This document shows positions 8,181-16,413 of a stretch of 64,000 nucleotides of DNA, piece after piece; positions within the stretch are counted from its first letter, which is position 1, and each line of letters begins with the position of its first letter. Under the pieces are notes generated by a model. The model saw only the letters and a list, made by a program, of their open reading frames with translations, made no database searches and had not been told where the DNA came from. This DNA is from Dermatophilaceae bacterium Soc4.6 (GTDB lineage: Bacteria > Actinomycetota > Actinomycetes > Actinomycetales > Dermatophilaceae): the NCBI GenBank assembly GCA_039889245.1, contig JAZGVH010000002.1, positions 1,984,001-2,048,000 on the forward strand. The letters run 5' to 3'. A program made the translations under genes and the position numbers.

Positions 8181-9017
8181 TCAGGTGGCGAGGAAGCTCA
8201 CCAGTGCCTCGTTGAACTGCGCCACGTGGCTGACGTTGCAGCCGTGCGGCGCTCCCGCGAGCACGACGAGCTCAGACTGGCGTATCGCAGCGTGGGTGCG
8301 GGCGCCGGAGCCGTCGAACGGCACGACCCCGTCTCCGTCACCGTGGATGACCAGGGTGGGCACGGTGACCTTGGCCAGGTCGTCGCGGAAGTCGGTCGTC
8401 GCGAACGCCTGCATGCACCCCAAGGCGGCGCGCTGGTCGGACTGCTGACACAGGACGATCGCGTCCTGACGCTGCTGCTCGCTCACCTTCAGCTCATCCC
8501 CGACGGAATAGAACTGCGTCGTGAACTGGTCGAAGAAGGTGTCGCGGTCGTTCTCCAGGCCGCTCTTCATCTGCCCCGCGGTCTCGTCATCGAGCGGGCC
8601 GTCCGGGTTGTCGTCGGTCTTGGCCAGGTAGGGCGGGACCGCCGCGGCGAACACCACACTGCGGACGCGCTCCTCGCCGTAGGTGGCGACGTACCGGGCG
8701 ACTTCCCCGCCTCCCATGGAGAAGCCCACCAGGGTCACATCGGTCAGCTCGAGCTCGTTCAACAGGCTGTTCAGGTCGGCGGCGAGGGTGTCGTAGTCGA
8801 AGCCGCCATGCGGCTTGTCGCTGGCTCCGAAGCCGCGCCGGTCGTAGGCCACCGTGCGGTAGCCAGCAGCCTGAAGCACGCCGACCTGCTCGGACCAGGA
8901 CGCGCCCGACAACGGCCACCCGTGGATGAGCACCACCGGACGCCCGGATCCGCCACTGTCCTCGACGTGCACCTTGGTCGTGCTCAGCAGACCCGAGTGG
9001 GCCGTCACCTCAGTCAT
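8181..9017 (-). CDS. Alpha/beta hydrolase, haloperoxidase/esterase-like
   Basis: 278-aa alpha/beta hydrolase of the non-haem chloroperoxidase/arylesterase group. The oxyanion strand is VVLIHGWPLSG, the nucleophile elbow is GFSMGGGE (Ser near 99), the acid is in LVIHGDGDGVVP, and the catalytic His is in GAPHGCN near the C-terminus. The sequence DRRGFGASDKP is characteristic. The real substrate is probably an ester or lactone; haloperoxidase activity in this group is usually incidental. ATG at 9017 is chosen because homologues start close to this point. It is divergent from the GlxA-type regulator, which may control it. Confidence 0.85.
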   Translation of the reverse strand: MTEVTAHSGLLSTTKVHVEDSGGSGRPVVLIHGWPLSGASWSEQVGVLQAAGYRTVAYDRRGFGASDKPHGGFDYDTLAADLNSLLNELELTDVTLVGFSMGGGEVARYVATYGEERVRSVVFAAAVPPYLAKTDDNPDGPLDDETAGQMKSGLENDRDTFFDQFTTQFYSVGDELKVSEQQRQDAIVLCQQSDQRAALGCMQAFATTDFRDDLAKVTVPTLVIHGDGDGVVPFDGSGARTHAAIRQSELVVLAGAPHGCNVSHVAQFNEALVSFLAT

Positions 9018-9136
9018 GACACTCCTTCGTATCAACTCGACGCCCCCCTCAGGACCCTGATGGACCCCGTTGCCGTCTACGAGAAAGGGTGCGCCTGAAT
9101 CTGGCGCGGGTGGTCTGGCCAGGTCGACAAAAGGCT

Positions 9137-9142
9137 TAGCAT
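9137..9142 (+). promoter_or_regulatory. -10 element TAGCAT, leaderless promoter
   Basis: TAGCAT ends 7 nt before the ATG of the GlxA-type regulator at 9150. It fits TAnnnT and leaves no room for a leader, so the mRNA is probably leaderless. Confidence 0.6.
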
Positions 9143-9149
9143 TTGCGAC

Positions 9150-10160
9150 ATGCGGATTGGGCTGCTCATCGTCGACGGTGTCGGTGACTCAGGGCTGGCT
9201 CTGATGCGTGACGTCTTCGCCGTGGCCAACCTGCTCGCCGAGCAGATCGACCAGCAGGTCGACCGCTTCGTGGTGACCTTGCACGCCCCCAAGGACGAGA
9301 TCCGCACCGCCTACGGGCTCACGGTCGACGCGCAGCCGATGACGGCGGCACTCGACGACCCACCCGACGTCCTCATTGCCCCCTCGCTCGGGTTGCTCAC
9401 CAGTGAGCAGATCCTCACCGCGGTCGAAGCCGACAGCGTCGTCGCCACGCTGCGGGCGGCGCACCAGGGAGGCGCCAACACAGCCGGCGCGTGCAGCGCC
9501 ACGTTCTTCCTGGCCGAAGCAGGCATCCTGGATGGCCGCGACGCGACCACGAGCTGGTGGCTGGCACCCACCTTCCGGGCCCGGTATCCCCGCGTCCGGC
9601 TGGACGAGTCACAAACCCTCGTCGTCAGCAGTGGCGTCACCACCGCAGGCGCCGCCGTTGCCCACCTCGACCTCGCCTTGTCTCTGGTGCGTCAGGCCAG
9701 CCCCGCCCTCAGTGCCGCCGCCGCCGACTACCTCGCCGTCGGAGAGCGACCCCGCCAAAGCAGCGTCATGCGTCCCGCCCTCCTCCCGGTCACCGACCCG
9801 GTGCTGTCCGCATTCGACCGAGCGGTCCGTCACGGAGTCGCCGGCCCCCTTGAGGTCGCCCAGCTGGCCCGACAGCTGGGCGTGAGCCAACGCACGCTGC
9901 AACGTCTCACCGCGACCGTGCTCGGCATGACCCCCGTGCGCTACATCCAACAGGTACGCCTCGAACGCGCCACCACACTGCTACGCACCACCGACCTGAG
10001 CATTGCCTCAGTGGCCCACGCCGTCGGCTACCAGGACGCCACCACCCTCGGCACCCTCCTCAGGCGCCGTCGCGGCACTACCCCGGGGCAGCTTCGCCGA
10101 GGACGGGACACCCTCCTGTCCTCGGATCACAGCCCGACGCTGTCCGTGCAACAGGATTGA
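9150..10160 (+). CDS. GlxA-family AraC-type transcriptional regulator
   Basis: 336-aa regulator with an N-terminal DJ-1/PfpI-like amidotransferase domain (residues about 1-195) and a C-terminal AraC DNA-binding domain (about 230-320). The Cys of the nucleophile elbow is present in GACSATFFLAEAG, though such domains act as ligand sensors in this family. Both helix-turn-helices are recognisable: LARQLGVSQRTLQRL and SIASVAHAVGYQDATTL. It is divergent from the alpha/beta hydrolase at 8181-9017 with a 132-bp shared promoter region, so that hydrolase is the most likely target. The ligand is unknown. Confidence 0.85.
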   Translation: MRIGLLIVDGVGDSGLALMRDVFAVANLLAEQIDQQVDRFVVTLHAPKDEIRTAYGLTVDAQPMTAALDDPPDVLIAPSLGLLTSEQILTAVEADSVVATLRAAHQGGANTAGACSATFFLAEAGILDGRDATTSWWLAPTFRARYPRVRLDESQTLVVSSGVTTAGAAVAHLDLALSLVRQASPALSAAAADYLAVGERPRQSSVMRPALLPVTDPVLSAFDRAVRHGVAGPLEVAQLARQLGVSQRTLQRLTATVLGMTPVRYIQQVRLERATTLLRTTDLSIASVAHAVGYQDATTLGTLLRRRRGTTPGQLRRGRDTLLSSDHSPTLSVQQD

Positions 10161-10762
10161 TGGGACAGCCGGCCCCACCAGTCAGGAGCCGCGGTCGACC
10201 CGATCCCGCAGCTGGGGGCGCTCGGCGCCGATCGTCACCCCCAAGACCATCAGCGGCCCGCGTGCGACGACGGTCCGAGGCGCCGGGGTCACCCGGTGTG
10301 AGCGGAGCCTGCCGGGTCTGGGGCGGATGGCCGAGATGCTCGGGGCCCCGCGGATCGTGGCTGACCCACACGACGCAGGTGAGGTCGTCTCCCGTAAGAC
10401 CGTCGCGAAAGCTGATGCGTCCGAATGAGATCCGCGGGATCAGCCCCGGGTGGGCCCGTTCCCACGCATCGGTTCAACCCGCACCCACCTCACGCGCGTC
10501 GGGCGGCCCGCCGGGGTCGCCGCTCTGTGACGACCAACGGCGCTGAAGCCGTCCTCCTCGGAAGCCCTCCCGGAGGACGGGCTGCACCTCCACTTCGCCC
10601 ACATGCTGATCAATGTCAGTGTTCTCGGCAACCCGGCCCCGGGAGCGCCAGGGGGGCAGGGGGGTGATGGAGGGCCGGGGGCGAAGGCATACCCGCGCGT
10701 TGGCCCTGTGCTCTGCGGAGCGGTGTCGCAGCAGCAGCGGCGCGTGGTGGGATGCTCGATGC
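10161..10762. other. 602-bp region with IS3 debris
   Basis: Between the regulator and the deacetylase operon. The only recognisable content is a frameshifted piece of an IS3 transposase (separate entry). The rest shows no convincing coding signal. Confidence 0.5.
10342..10470 (+). pseudogene. IS3-family OrfB fragment, frameshifted
   Basis: One frame gives GAPRIVADPHDAGEVVSRKT, matching the YGxPRIxADLxxxGxxVSxKTVA region before the integrase core of IS3-family OrfB. The continuation, LMRPNEIRGISP (expected LMRxNGIRGISPR), lies in another frame. No integrase catalytic DDE part remains. Confidence 0.55.
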
Positions 10763-11608
10763 GTGAGCTCCAACCCCTCCTCCTCCTCGGTGCCGCGTCG
10801 GACGGTCGTCTCGGGCCTGCTCGCCGGCGCCGCGTTCACCGCGACGGCCTGCAGCAGCGCCAGTACTCCTCCGGCGCCTCCCCCCACGACCACGGCTCCA
10901 CCGCCTTCCAATCCGACCGGGCCGGACGGGGCGTCGGCGACGGCTGCGGTCCACGCGTCGACACCGGCCACCTCCGCAACGCCTGCCGTCCTCACGACTC
11001 CCGGGGCCGACATTCGAAGCGGGCCGGCGACCGTACCAAGGGCCGCCCTCACCTTCCACGGCGCCGGTGACCTCACCCTCGCCCACGCCGCGCTCGATCT
11101 TCTGGCCGCGCGCGGAGCCCGGGTCACGGTGTTCGCCGTCGGGAGCTGGCTGGCCGCGACGCCCTCGATCGGGCGCGAGATCGTCGCCGCCGGCCACGCC
11201 CTCGGCAATCACACGTGGAGCCACCCCACCTTGACCCACCTCGGGTTGGCCGCAGCCACCGACGAGGTCCGTCGCGGGGCCGACGCCGTCGCCGCAGCCG
11301 TCGGCACGGCTGGGGCGCTGTTCCGCCCCTCCGGCACCCCGAGCAGCACCGCGACCATCCGAGCCGCCGCCCTCGCGGCCGGGTACGCCCGGAGCATCTC
11401 GTACGACCTCGACTCGCTCGACTACACCGACCCCGGGGCCGCCGCCGTCGTCGCCACGGTCACCGCCGCGCTGCATCCTGGAGCCATCATCAGCCTCCAC
11501 CTTGGGCATCGACACACCATCGCAGCGCTTCCGCGGATCCTCGACGCCCTGGCCGGGGCGCAGCTGCAGCCGGTGACCGTCCCTGACCTCCTGCACGGTG
11601 TCGCATGA
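10763..11608 (+). CDS. Polysaccharide deacetylase-family lipoprotein
   Basis: 281-aa exported protein with an N-terminal RR-containing lipoprotein signal (RRTVVSGLLAG then ATACSS), a Pro/Thr-rich linker, and a NodB-type domain (residues about 95-275). The metal-binding pair HxxxH is kept in GNHTWSHPTL, and the LHLGH motif near the end matches the last NodB motif. The first motif, normally TFDDG with the catalytic Asp, is TFHGAGD here; this variant occurs in some actinobacterial homologues. It may de-N-acetylate a wall glycan, or have lost classic catalysis. GTG at 10763 was chosen because it directly precedes the signal peptide. It overlaps the next gene by 4 nt. Confidence 0.75.
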   Translation: MSSNPSSSSVPRRTVVSGLLAGAAFTATACSSASTPPAPPPTTTAPPPSNPTGPDGASATAAVHASTPATSATPAVLTTPGADIRSGPATVPRAALTFHGAGDLTLAHAALDLLAARGARVTVFAVGSWLAATPSIGREIVAAGHALGNHTWSHPTLTHLGLAAATDEVRRGADAVAAAVGTAGALFRPSGTPSSTATIRAAALAAGYARSISYDLDSLDYTDPGAAAVVATVTAALHPGAIISLHLGHRHTIAALPRILDALAGAQLQPVTVPDLLHGVA

Positions 11609-12873
11609 CCACGATGGCGGTACGGCGTCGCCGTACGGTGACGGTGCTCGCGTCCGTCGTCGTGGCCGTCACCGCGGGCGTCGCGGCCTGCCAGTCCCGG
11701 GCGGGGTCACCCACCGCGGACCACCCCGCAGCGGCGGCTCCTGCCACGATCCCTGCACCGGCGACGCCGGCGCCCACCACGAAGAACTCCGAAGATCGCA
11801 ACCCCGCCCCCTACGCCGCCGACGGCGCTGGGATGCTCACCGGCGCGGCCCGCTCCGCCCGACCCCTGGTCTACGTCCCGAGCCAGGTGGCAGGGACGGT
11901 CCAGGTCATCGACCCGGTGACGTACCAGGTCATCAGCCGGCACCGGGTCGCCCGGTCCCCGGAGCACGTCGTGCCGTCGCACGACCTGTCGACCCTGTGG
12001 GTCAACAGCGACACCGGTGACACGGTGACCCCGATCGACCCGCGCACGGGTGCGCTGGGGACACCGATCCACGTCTTCGACCCCTACAACCTCTACTTCT
12101 CCCCGGACGGGAAGTACGCCATCGTCATGGCCGAGCGGGCACAGGCGCTCGAGATCCGCGACGCCCACACGATGGCGGCGGTGCGCGACGTGCCCGTCGG
12201 CTGCGCCGGGGTCAACCACGGCGACTTCAGCGCCGACCTACGCACGATGGTGGCCAGCTGTGAGTTCTCCGGGACGCTCGTGGCCATCGACCCCGGCCTG
12301 ACCCACGTCGTCAAGAGGATCGACCTCAACGCGGTCGCGACCCCCGGCGCCACCGACCCCGAGATGGCACGCTCGAAGGGCGGGCCCGCGGGGTCCCTCG
12401 AACCGGGTGCGTCGGCCATGCCCCAGGACGTGCGGCTCAGCCCCGACGGTCGGTACTTCCTCTGCGCCGACATGCTCCGCAACGGCATCTGGGTGGTCGA
12501 CGCGCGGACCCTCACCGTCTCCCGTTTCCTGCACACCGGCCTGGGCGCTCACGGCATCTACTTCTCCCGTGACGCGAGCAAGGTCTACGTCTCCAACCGG
12601 GACGAGGGCACGATCTCCGTGCTCGACGCCACCACCCTGGCCCAGACAACACGGTGGAGGATCCCGGGTGGCGGCTCCCCCGACATGGGCGGCGTATCCG
12701 CCGACGGGAAGGAGCTGTGGCTTTCTGGCCGGTACAGCTCTGTCGTCTACGTGTTCGACACCCGGACCGGCGCCGTCACGCACAAGATCCCGGTCGACAG
12801 CGGGCCCCACGGCCTGCTGGTGTGGCCACAGCCGGGACGAATCTCGTTGGGCCACACGGGAAACATGCGCTGA
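11605..12873 (+). CDS. YncE-like beta-propeller lipoprotein
   Basis: 422-aa exported beta-propeller. An Arg-rich start and hydrophobic stretch end at VAACQS (lipobox-like), followed by a Pro/Ala linker to about residue 70. Repeats of the YVTN/YncE type follow, for example VYVPSQVAGTVQVIDP, LYFSPDGKYAIVM, VRLSPDGRYFLC and VYVSNRDEGTISVLD, about seven blades in all. It probably binds a ligand or protein outside the membrane. Translation is coupled to the deacetylase (ATGA overlap), so both act in the envelope. The enzymatic role, if any, is unknown. Confidence 0.8.
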   Translation: MTTMAVRRRRTVTVLASVVVAVTAGVAACQSRAGSPTADHPAAAAPATIPAPATPAPTTKNSEDRNPAPYAADGAGMLTGAARSARPLVYVPSQVAGTVQVIDPVTYQVISRHRVARSPEHVVPSHDLSTLWVNSDTGDTVTPIDPRTGALGTPIHVFDPYNLYFSPDGKYAIVMAERAQALEIRDAHTMAAVRDVPVGCAGVNHGDFSADLRTMVASCEFSGTLVAIDPGLTHVVKRIDLNAVATPGATDPEMARSKGGPAGSLEPGASAMPQDVRLSPDGRYFLCADMLRNGIWVVDARTLTVSRFLHTGLGAHGIYFSRDASKVYVSNRDEGTISVLDATTLAQTTRWRIPGGGSPDMGGVSADGKELWLSGRYSSVVYVFDTRTGAVTHKIPVDSGPHGLLVWPQPGRISLGHTGNMR

Positions 12874-13308
12874 CCGACCCGACTGGGTTGACCTTAGTGC
12901 CGACTCACGCGGCGGTTGAGGTCACAATCACGGGCCAAGCCGATGAACCTGTCCCGTGGGTGGAACGACCAGTGACCACCAGGACCTGATGTGGGAGGCC
13001 GACCTAGCCGACTGGAACGCGGTGCTGCTGGGCTGGTTCCCAGACCGGGTCGGGGACCGGGTGTCGGTCGACCACCAGCTCGAGGAGGTGCTGCGGGGGC
13101 AGCAGCGGCGGCGAGCGCAGACCGGTCGTGGCGCGGGCGATGGTCCAGGTCGTGACACGCCACCTCGTTGTCGATCATCGTCGCTGACGTCGCTTGCTGC
13201 GCCGAGGCCTCTTGGTCAAGTCGCCCTTGTCGTGGGACACACCCGGACCTGCCCGAGTCCGACCCAAAGGGGTCGGGACCGGCAACGGCCGGGGTGGTCC
13301 CCCTGGCT
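12874..13308. other. 435-bp region without a supported gene
   Basis: Follows the beta-propeller gene. A plus-strand stretch around 12990-13130 (WEADLADWNAVLLGWFPD) has some protein-like composition but no start, ribosome site or recognised family, and may be another mobile-element scrap. The large minus-strand frame covering this area is Ser/Arg-rich and not credible. Confidence 0.4.
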
Positions 13309-13440
13309 CTACTGGCGCAGGACGACGAGTCCGAGGACGCCGACGACGTAGAGCACGAGCACGGCGATGCTGTCGATCCCGAGGACGGCCTTACCGGAGA
13401 CGAGGGCAGCGAGCAGAAGCAGGACGGGCAGGGACGAAGG
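13309..13440 (-). other. Hydrophobic two-helix reading frame directly after the zinc-ribbon stop
   Basis: Immediately after the TGA of the small zinc-ribbon gene, and in the same frame, the minus strand encodes about 43 residues with two membrane-helix stretches: LPVLLLLAALVSG and GIDSIAVLVLYVVGVLGLVV, ending RQ-stop. No ATG, GTG or TTG occurs before the first helix; only CTG codons do. The options are a decayed fusion interrupted by TGA, readthrough, or a rare CTG start. The composition is too consistent with a membrane peptide to be random. Confidence 0.45.
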
Positions 13441-13635
13441 TCAGACCATGCCGACCCCGATCGGCACGTCGCGCTGCTTTCCGCAGTCGAGGCACTCCTG
13501 GAACCTCCCACCGGCCTCCGTACTGTTGGGGTAGCGGTGGGTCCTCCACCGATGCCAGATGTGCAGCCGACAGGTGAGGCGGCCCCGACGACGAACCTCT
13601 TGGCCTGGCTCCCTGTTCTGCGACGGCGCAACCAT
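13441..13635 (-). CDS. Small zinc-ribbon-like protein A, 64 aa
   Basis: Tiny protein with the pattern C-x5-H-x-W followed about 24 residues later by C-x2-C-G (CRLHIWHRW ... ECLDCGK). This resembles DUF1660-like zinc-ribbon proteins, and four ligands could bind one zinc ion. The N-terminal 22 residues are polar and basic. ATG at 13635 has no strong ribosome site, so the start is tentative. It is one of three similar genes on this strand within 1.5 kb. A hydrophobic frame follows in phase after its stop. Function is unknown. Confidence 0.55.
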   Translation of the reverse strand: MVAPSQNREPGQEVRRRGRLTCRLHIWHRWRTHRYPNSTEAGGRFQECLDCGKQRDVPIGVGMV

Positions 13636-13910
13636 CTCAGAAGGCTGGCAGGGGACCAACGGGCCGTCAAGGAAACCTGAAAGGCGCCTTTCCACCCCGA
13701 AGGGTGTTGGCGACACACTCCAGGTTGACTCAAAGCGGATGCTGCCATGCTCGAGTAGTGCCGGACCGCGGTGCCACGCTCCCACCGGGTGACGTGACAT
13801 CTCCCGTCTGTCAGAGCGTCGGCGGCATCTGCGGCAACGTCGACAGCGTCGGCCACCACGCCGTCGGCGGTTCCGGGGCCAGTGGCCGCCCGCCCGCGCT
13901 CGGCCCGGCC

Positions 13911-14051
13911 GCGTACAAGGGCCGCAACCCCGTCGAGCGCGGTTCACCACCTTCGAGCAGTGGCGGATCTTGGCCACCCGCTACGACAAGCCCGCCCAGA
14001 CCTACCGCGCCGGTGTCGTCCTACGCGCCGTCACCCTATGGCTCAACTCAA
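13911..14051 (+). pseudogene. IS5-family transposase C-terminal fragment, frameshifted
   Basis: AYKGRNPVER followed, after a one-base shift, by FTTFEQWRILATRYDK and YRAGVVLRAVTLWL reproduces the conserved end of IS5-type transposases (YKxRNxVERxFxxLKxWRxxATRYDK). The catalytic Glu of this region is within NPVER. The remainder of the element is missing. Confidence 0.75.
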
Positions 14052-14154
14052 CTGGAGACCCGCCCCCGTCGGTACCGGACCGGTGGGTGACGACCCCAGC
14101 CGCCCACGGGTGCATGAGTAGCGGGTCAGCGCAGGCCGCGCGGTCGCGGCCGGG

Positions 14155-14397
14155 TCAGCGTGTGCTCGGGTCGGCGCGGGTGGCGGGCCATGGATGGCGG
14201 AGGGTCCTCGCGCCGCCCCGCTCAGCCGCCGCCGCCCCACCCGGGAGGTGGGTACTGCTCGTGCTGCCCGCTGTCCCGGGTCTTCCCCCGGGCGTCTGAC
14301 CCGTCACCCGGTCGGCCACGGTGGCGGCGACGGCCGCAAGCAGACCCCAGACGAGGGCGATGACGATCACGACGGCCACACCGATCCATAACGACAC
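14155..14397 (-). CDS. Small single-helix membrane protein, 80 aa
   Basis: The N-terminus is one strongly hydrophobic helix (LWIGVAVVIVIALVWGLLAA, residues 3-22), followed by a polar Gly/Thr/Ser and Arg-rich cytoplasmic or extracytoplasmic tail of about 50 residues. The GTG start at 14397 is supported by GGAGGAGG about 5-7 nt upstream. It lies 35 bp after the stop of a zinc-ribbon gene and is probably co-transcribed with it. No family recognised. Confidence 0.6.
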   Translation of the reverse strand: MSLWIGVAVVIVIALVWGLLAAVAATVADRVTGQTPGGRPGTAGSTSSTHLPGGAAAAERGGARTLRHPWPATRADPSTR

Positions 14398-14432
14398 CAG
14401 CCACCTCCTCCGACCGGCACGAACACGTGCCG

Positions 14433-14606
14433 CTACAGGTACCCACCGATCCCCATCTGCGACTTGGCGCCGGGGCTGAGGCCGTCCGGCCGCTCCTTGA
14501 GGCACCGGGCGCAGCGTTCGTACCGGGTGCCGTCCGGGGTCCGGGCGACCTCCCAACAGTGGTGAATCTTCGTCCTGCACAACAGGGGCTTGCCGCGTGA
14601 CGCCAT
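14433..14606 (-). CDS. Small zinc-ribbon-like protein B, 57 aa
   Basis: 57-aa basic protein with LCRTKIHHCWEV near the N-terminus and ERCARCLKERPD in the middle: C-x4-H-x2-W and C-x2-C, the same spacing as its two neighbours. It probably binds one zinc ion. ATG at 14606 follows GAGGAGGA closely, a strong ribosome site. It lies upstream of the small membrane protein gene with a 35-bp gap. Possible roles are DNA or RNA binding or recruitment of the membrane partner; none is shown. Confidence 0.65.
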   Translation of the reverse strand: MASRGKPLLCRTKIHHCWEVARTPDGTRYERCARCLKERPDGLSPGAKSQMGIGGYL

Positions 14607-14756
14607 GACATCCTCCTCAAGCAGATCGGTTGGCCTGCGCCAACTTTGCAAACTTCCTACGATCCGTGGGCGACCGATCAGGTTGTCACCACTGGCTCTC
14701 CACCACTACCGGGGAACTCACTGTCGTCCGGGGGCAGGGCAGTTGGACCGCTCCAG

Positions 14757-14921
14757 TCAGCCGAGCGACGCCCACCCCATGCCGCGGCCGCCCATGTCCG
14801 AATCGACGGCATCAACCTTGCCGCAGGTGCGGCATGTGAGCAGCACCCTGCCGTCGGGCTGGCGGTCCCTGCGCCAGCGGTGGGTGATGACGAGACACAG
14901 CACTCGGCGGGCACGCCTCAT
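14757..14921 (-). CDS. Small zinc-ribbon-like protein C, 54 aa
   Basis: 54-aa protein starting with a basic stretch, then VLCLVITHRWRRDRQPDGR and LTCRTCGKVDAV: C-x4-H-x-W and C-x2-C-G. This is the best match of the three to the DUF1660-like pattern, in which a C...HxW loop precedes a CxxCG knuckle. GAGGAGG lies 4-5 nt before ATG 14921. It is separated from the next paralogue by 150 bp. Function unknown. Confidence 0.65.
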   Translation of the reverse strand: MRRARRVLCLVITHRWRRDRQPDGRVLLTCRTCGKVDAVDSDMGGRGMGWASLG

Positions 14922-15160
14922 CGGACCTCCTCGTGGTGCAGGTCCCCTGCGCTGTCCACGGTCCTCGGGCCGAAGAGGGAAGTCAAGGGGGGTGTGCACG
15001 TCGATGCCTCCGCGACGCCGTTGCTGGGCGGCGCTGAAGTGGCCTTTCGTGCCCAGCCGCTACTCCTGGACCTGCTTCCGCTCGCTGCGGCGGCGTGGGC
15101 GCTGCCGGTCGACGTCCCACCTCCCTGGCCGCTCCTCCCGGTCGGAGCTCGACGGCTGCA

Positions 15161-15853
15161 CTAAGGTGCCGACGAGGCGGCGGCCAGCCCCTGGGCATAG
15201 TCGTCGAACTGCTCGGTCGTCATCGTCTGCCCGAACTGGTATCGGAACCGGGCGATGGCGAAGGCGTGGGCGTCCTGCGCCGAGAACCCGTCGAAGGGCT
15301 GGGAGGCGCAGGCGTCGTCGAGGATGACCACCTTGACGCCGGCCATGCTCAGCCCGTCGGAGGTGGTGCCCACGCAGATAGGGGTGGTCAGCCCACCCAT
15401 GACCACGGTGTCCCAGCCGTGTTCGTCGAGGATCTCGAGCAGGTTGCCGGCCGCGACGGCGGAGAACCCCGTCTTGCGCATCACGAGGTCACCCGACTCC
15501 ACCAGGCCGGGATAGAACTCGGCGTTGTGGCGGCCGGACATCAGGGGGTGACGCGCGACGACCTCCGCGACCGGCTGACCGTCGGGACCGGGGTAGTCGC
15601 TGGGGTAGTAGATCTCCCGGCAGAGGATGACCCGGCCCCCGGCGGTGCGCCAGCTCGAGGCGGCCCTGATGAAGTTGGCCACCGCTGCGGGGGCGTCGGG
15701 GGTGTGCTCCCACCCGCCGTCGCTGAAGCCGAGCTGGAAGTCGACGCCGAGCAGGACGGTGTGCTCAGGGCTCAGGTCGTATGGCGGTGCGACGCGCGGG
15801 TTGTTGCCCATCTCGACTCCCGGGTGCTGTGGGCGGCGGTGCCTGCCGCTCAT
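15161..15853 (-). CDS. Isochorismatase-family cysteine hydrolase
   Basis: 230-aa hydrolase of the isochorismatase-like (CSHase) fold. The three catalytic positions are present: Asp in LGVDFQLG (near residue 38), Lys in VMRKTGFSA, and Cys in LTTPICVGTT. The Cys motif normally reads TNxCV; PICV keeps the nucleophile. It could hydrolyse an amide or vinyl-ether bond (nicotinamidase, ureidoacrylate or isochorismate type); the substrate is not evident. ATG 15853 is preceded by GAGGAG at 5 nt. A second ATG at 15811 is possible but has a weaker site. An IS3 remnant ends just upstream, so its original promoter may be lost. Confidence 0.85.
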   Translation of the reverse strand: MSGRHRRPQHPGVEMGNNPRVAPPYDLSPEHTVLLGVDFQLGFSDGGWEHTPDAPAAVANFIRAASSWRTAGGRVILCREIYYPSDYPGPDGQPVAEVVARHPLMSGRHNAEFYPGLVESGDLVMRKTGFSAVAAGNLLEILDEHGWDTVVMGGLTTPICVGTTSDGLSMAGVKVVILDDACASQPFDGFSAQDAHAFAIARFRYQFGQTMTTEQFDDYAQGLAAASSAP

Positions 15854-15882
15854 TCAACTCCTCGGTGAGTGCCGCCGGGGCG

Positions 15883-16190
15883 TTACCGAGTGGTGCCGAC
15901 CGAGGCGACAGCGTCGGCGTCGGCCAGACGCTGGGTGTAGCGGATATCGACGTACTGGACTCCTGTTGACGGATGGTCGGACTGGCGGATCAGAGCGGTC
16001 GTGTCGTGCCCGTGGTGCCGGGTCCGCAGGCCCATGTTGAGTGCGTCGAGGGCGAGGTCGGTGCGCGGTGAGGCCGACAGCTGCCACCCCACGACGCATC
16101 GGCTGACGACGTCGAGGATGAACGCGGCGTCGACCCATCCGGCGAAGGCCCGCACGTAGGTGGGGCTGACCGGAGTGTCCGCGATCGCTG
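15883..16190 (-). pseudogene. IS3-family OrfB integrase fragment
   Basis: The minus strand reads PTYVRAFAGWVDAAFILDVV, then SRCVVGWQLSASPRTDLALD, then QYVDIRYTQRLADADAVASV, the rve integrase core of IS3-family OrfB. The SDxGVQY catalytic block is disturbed (SDHPSTGVQY, a small insertion), and the last third, including the final Glu, is absent. It is non-functional. Confidence 0.8.
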
Positions 16191-16413
16191 TGGGCCGTCA
16201 TCAGGTCAGAGGGAGAACCTGTGAGCGGTCCGACCGATTGGTGTCCCCGACCCGCAGGCCATCAGAAGTACTGGGGCAACGACGGCGTCCACCAAGAGCT
16301 AGAGCTGCCAACGCAACACAGACCTCACCCGTCAGATCCAGATGCCCATCCCAGAACTGCACCGCCGGCTCATCACCGACGCCACAAGACGACCAGACGC
16401 CCGCGTGTGTCGA

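Noticed and set aside
12894-13859. 321-codon minus-strand frame
   Set aside because: Ser/Arg/Cys-rich product with no fold signature; the same strand in another frame encodes a small zinc-ribbon protein and a hydrophobic peptide.
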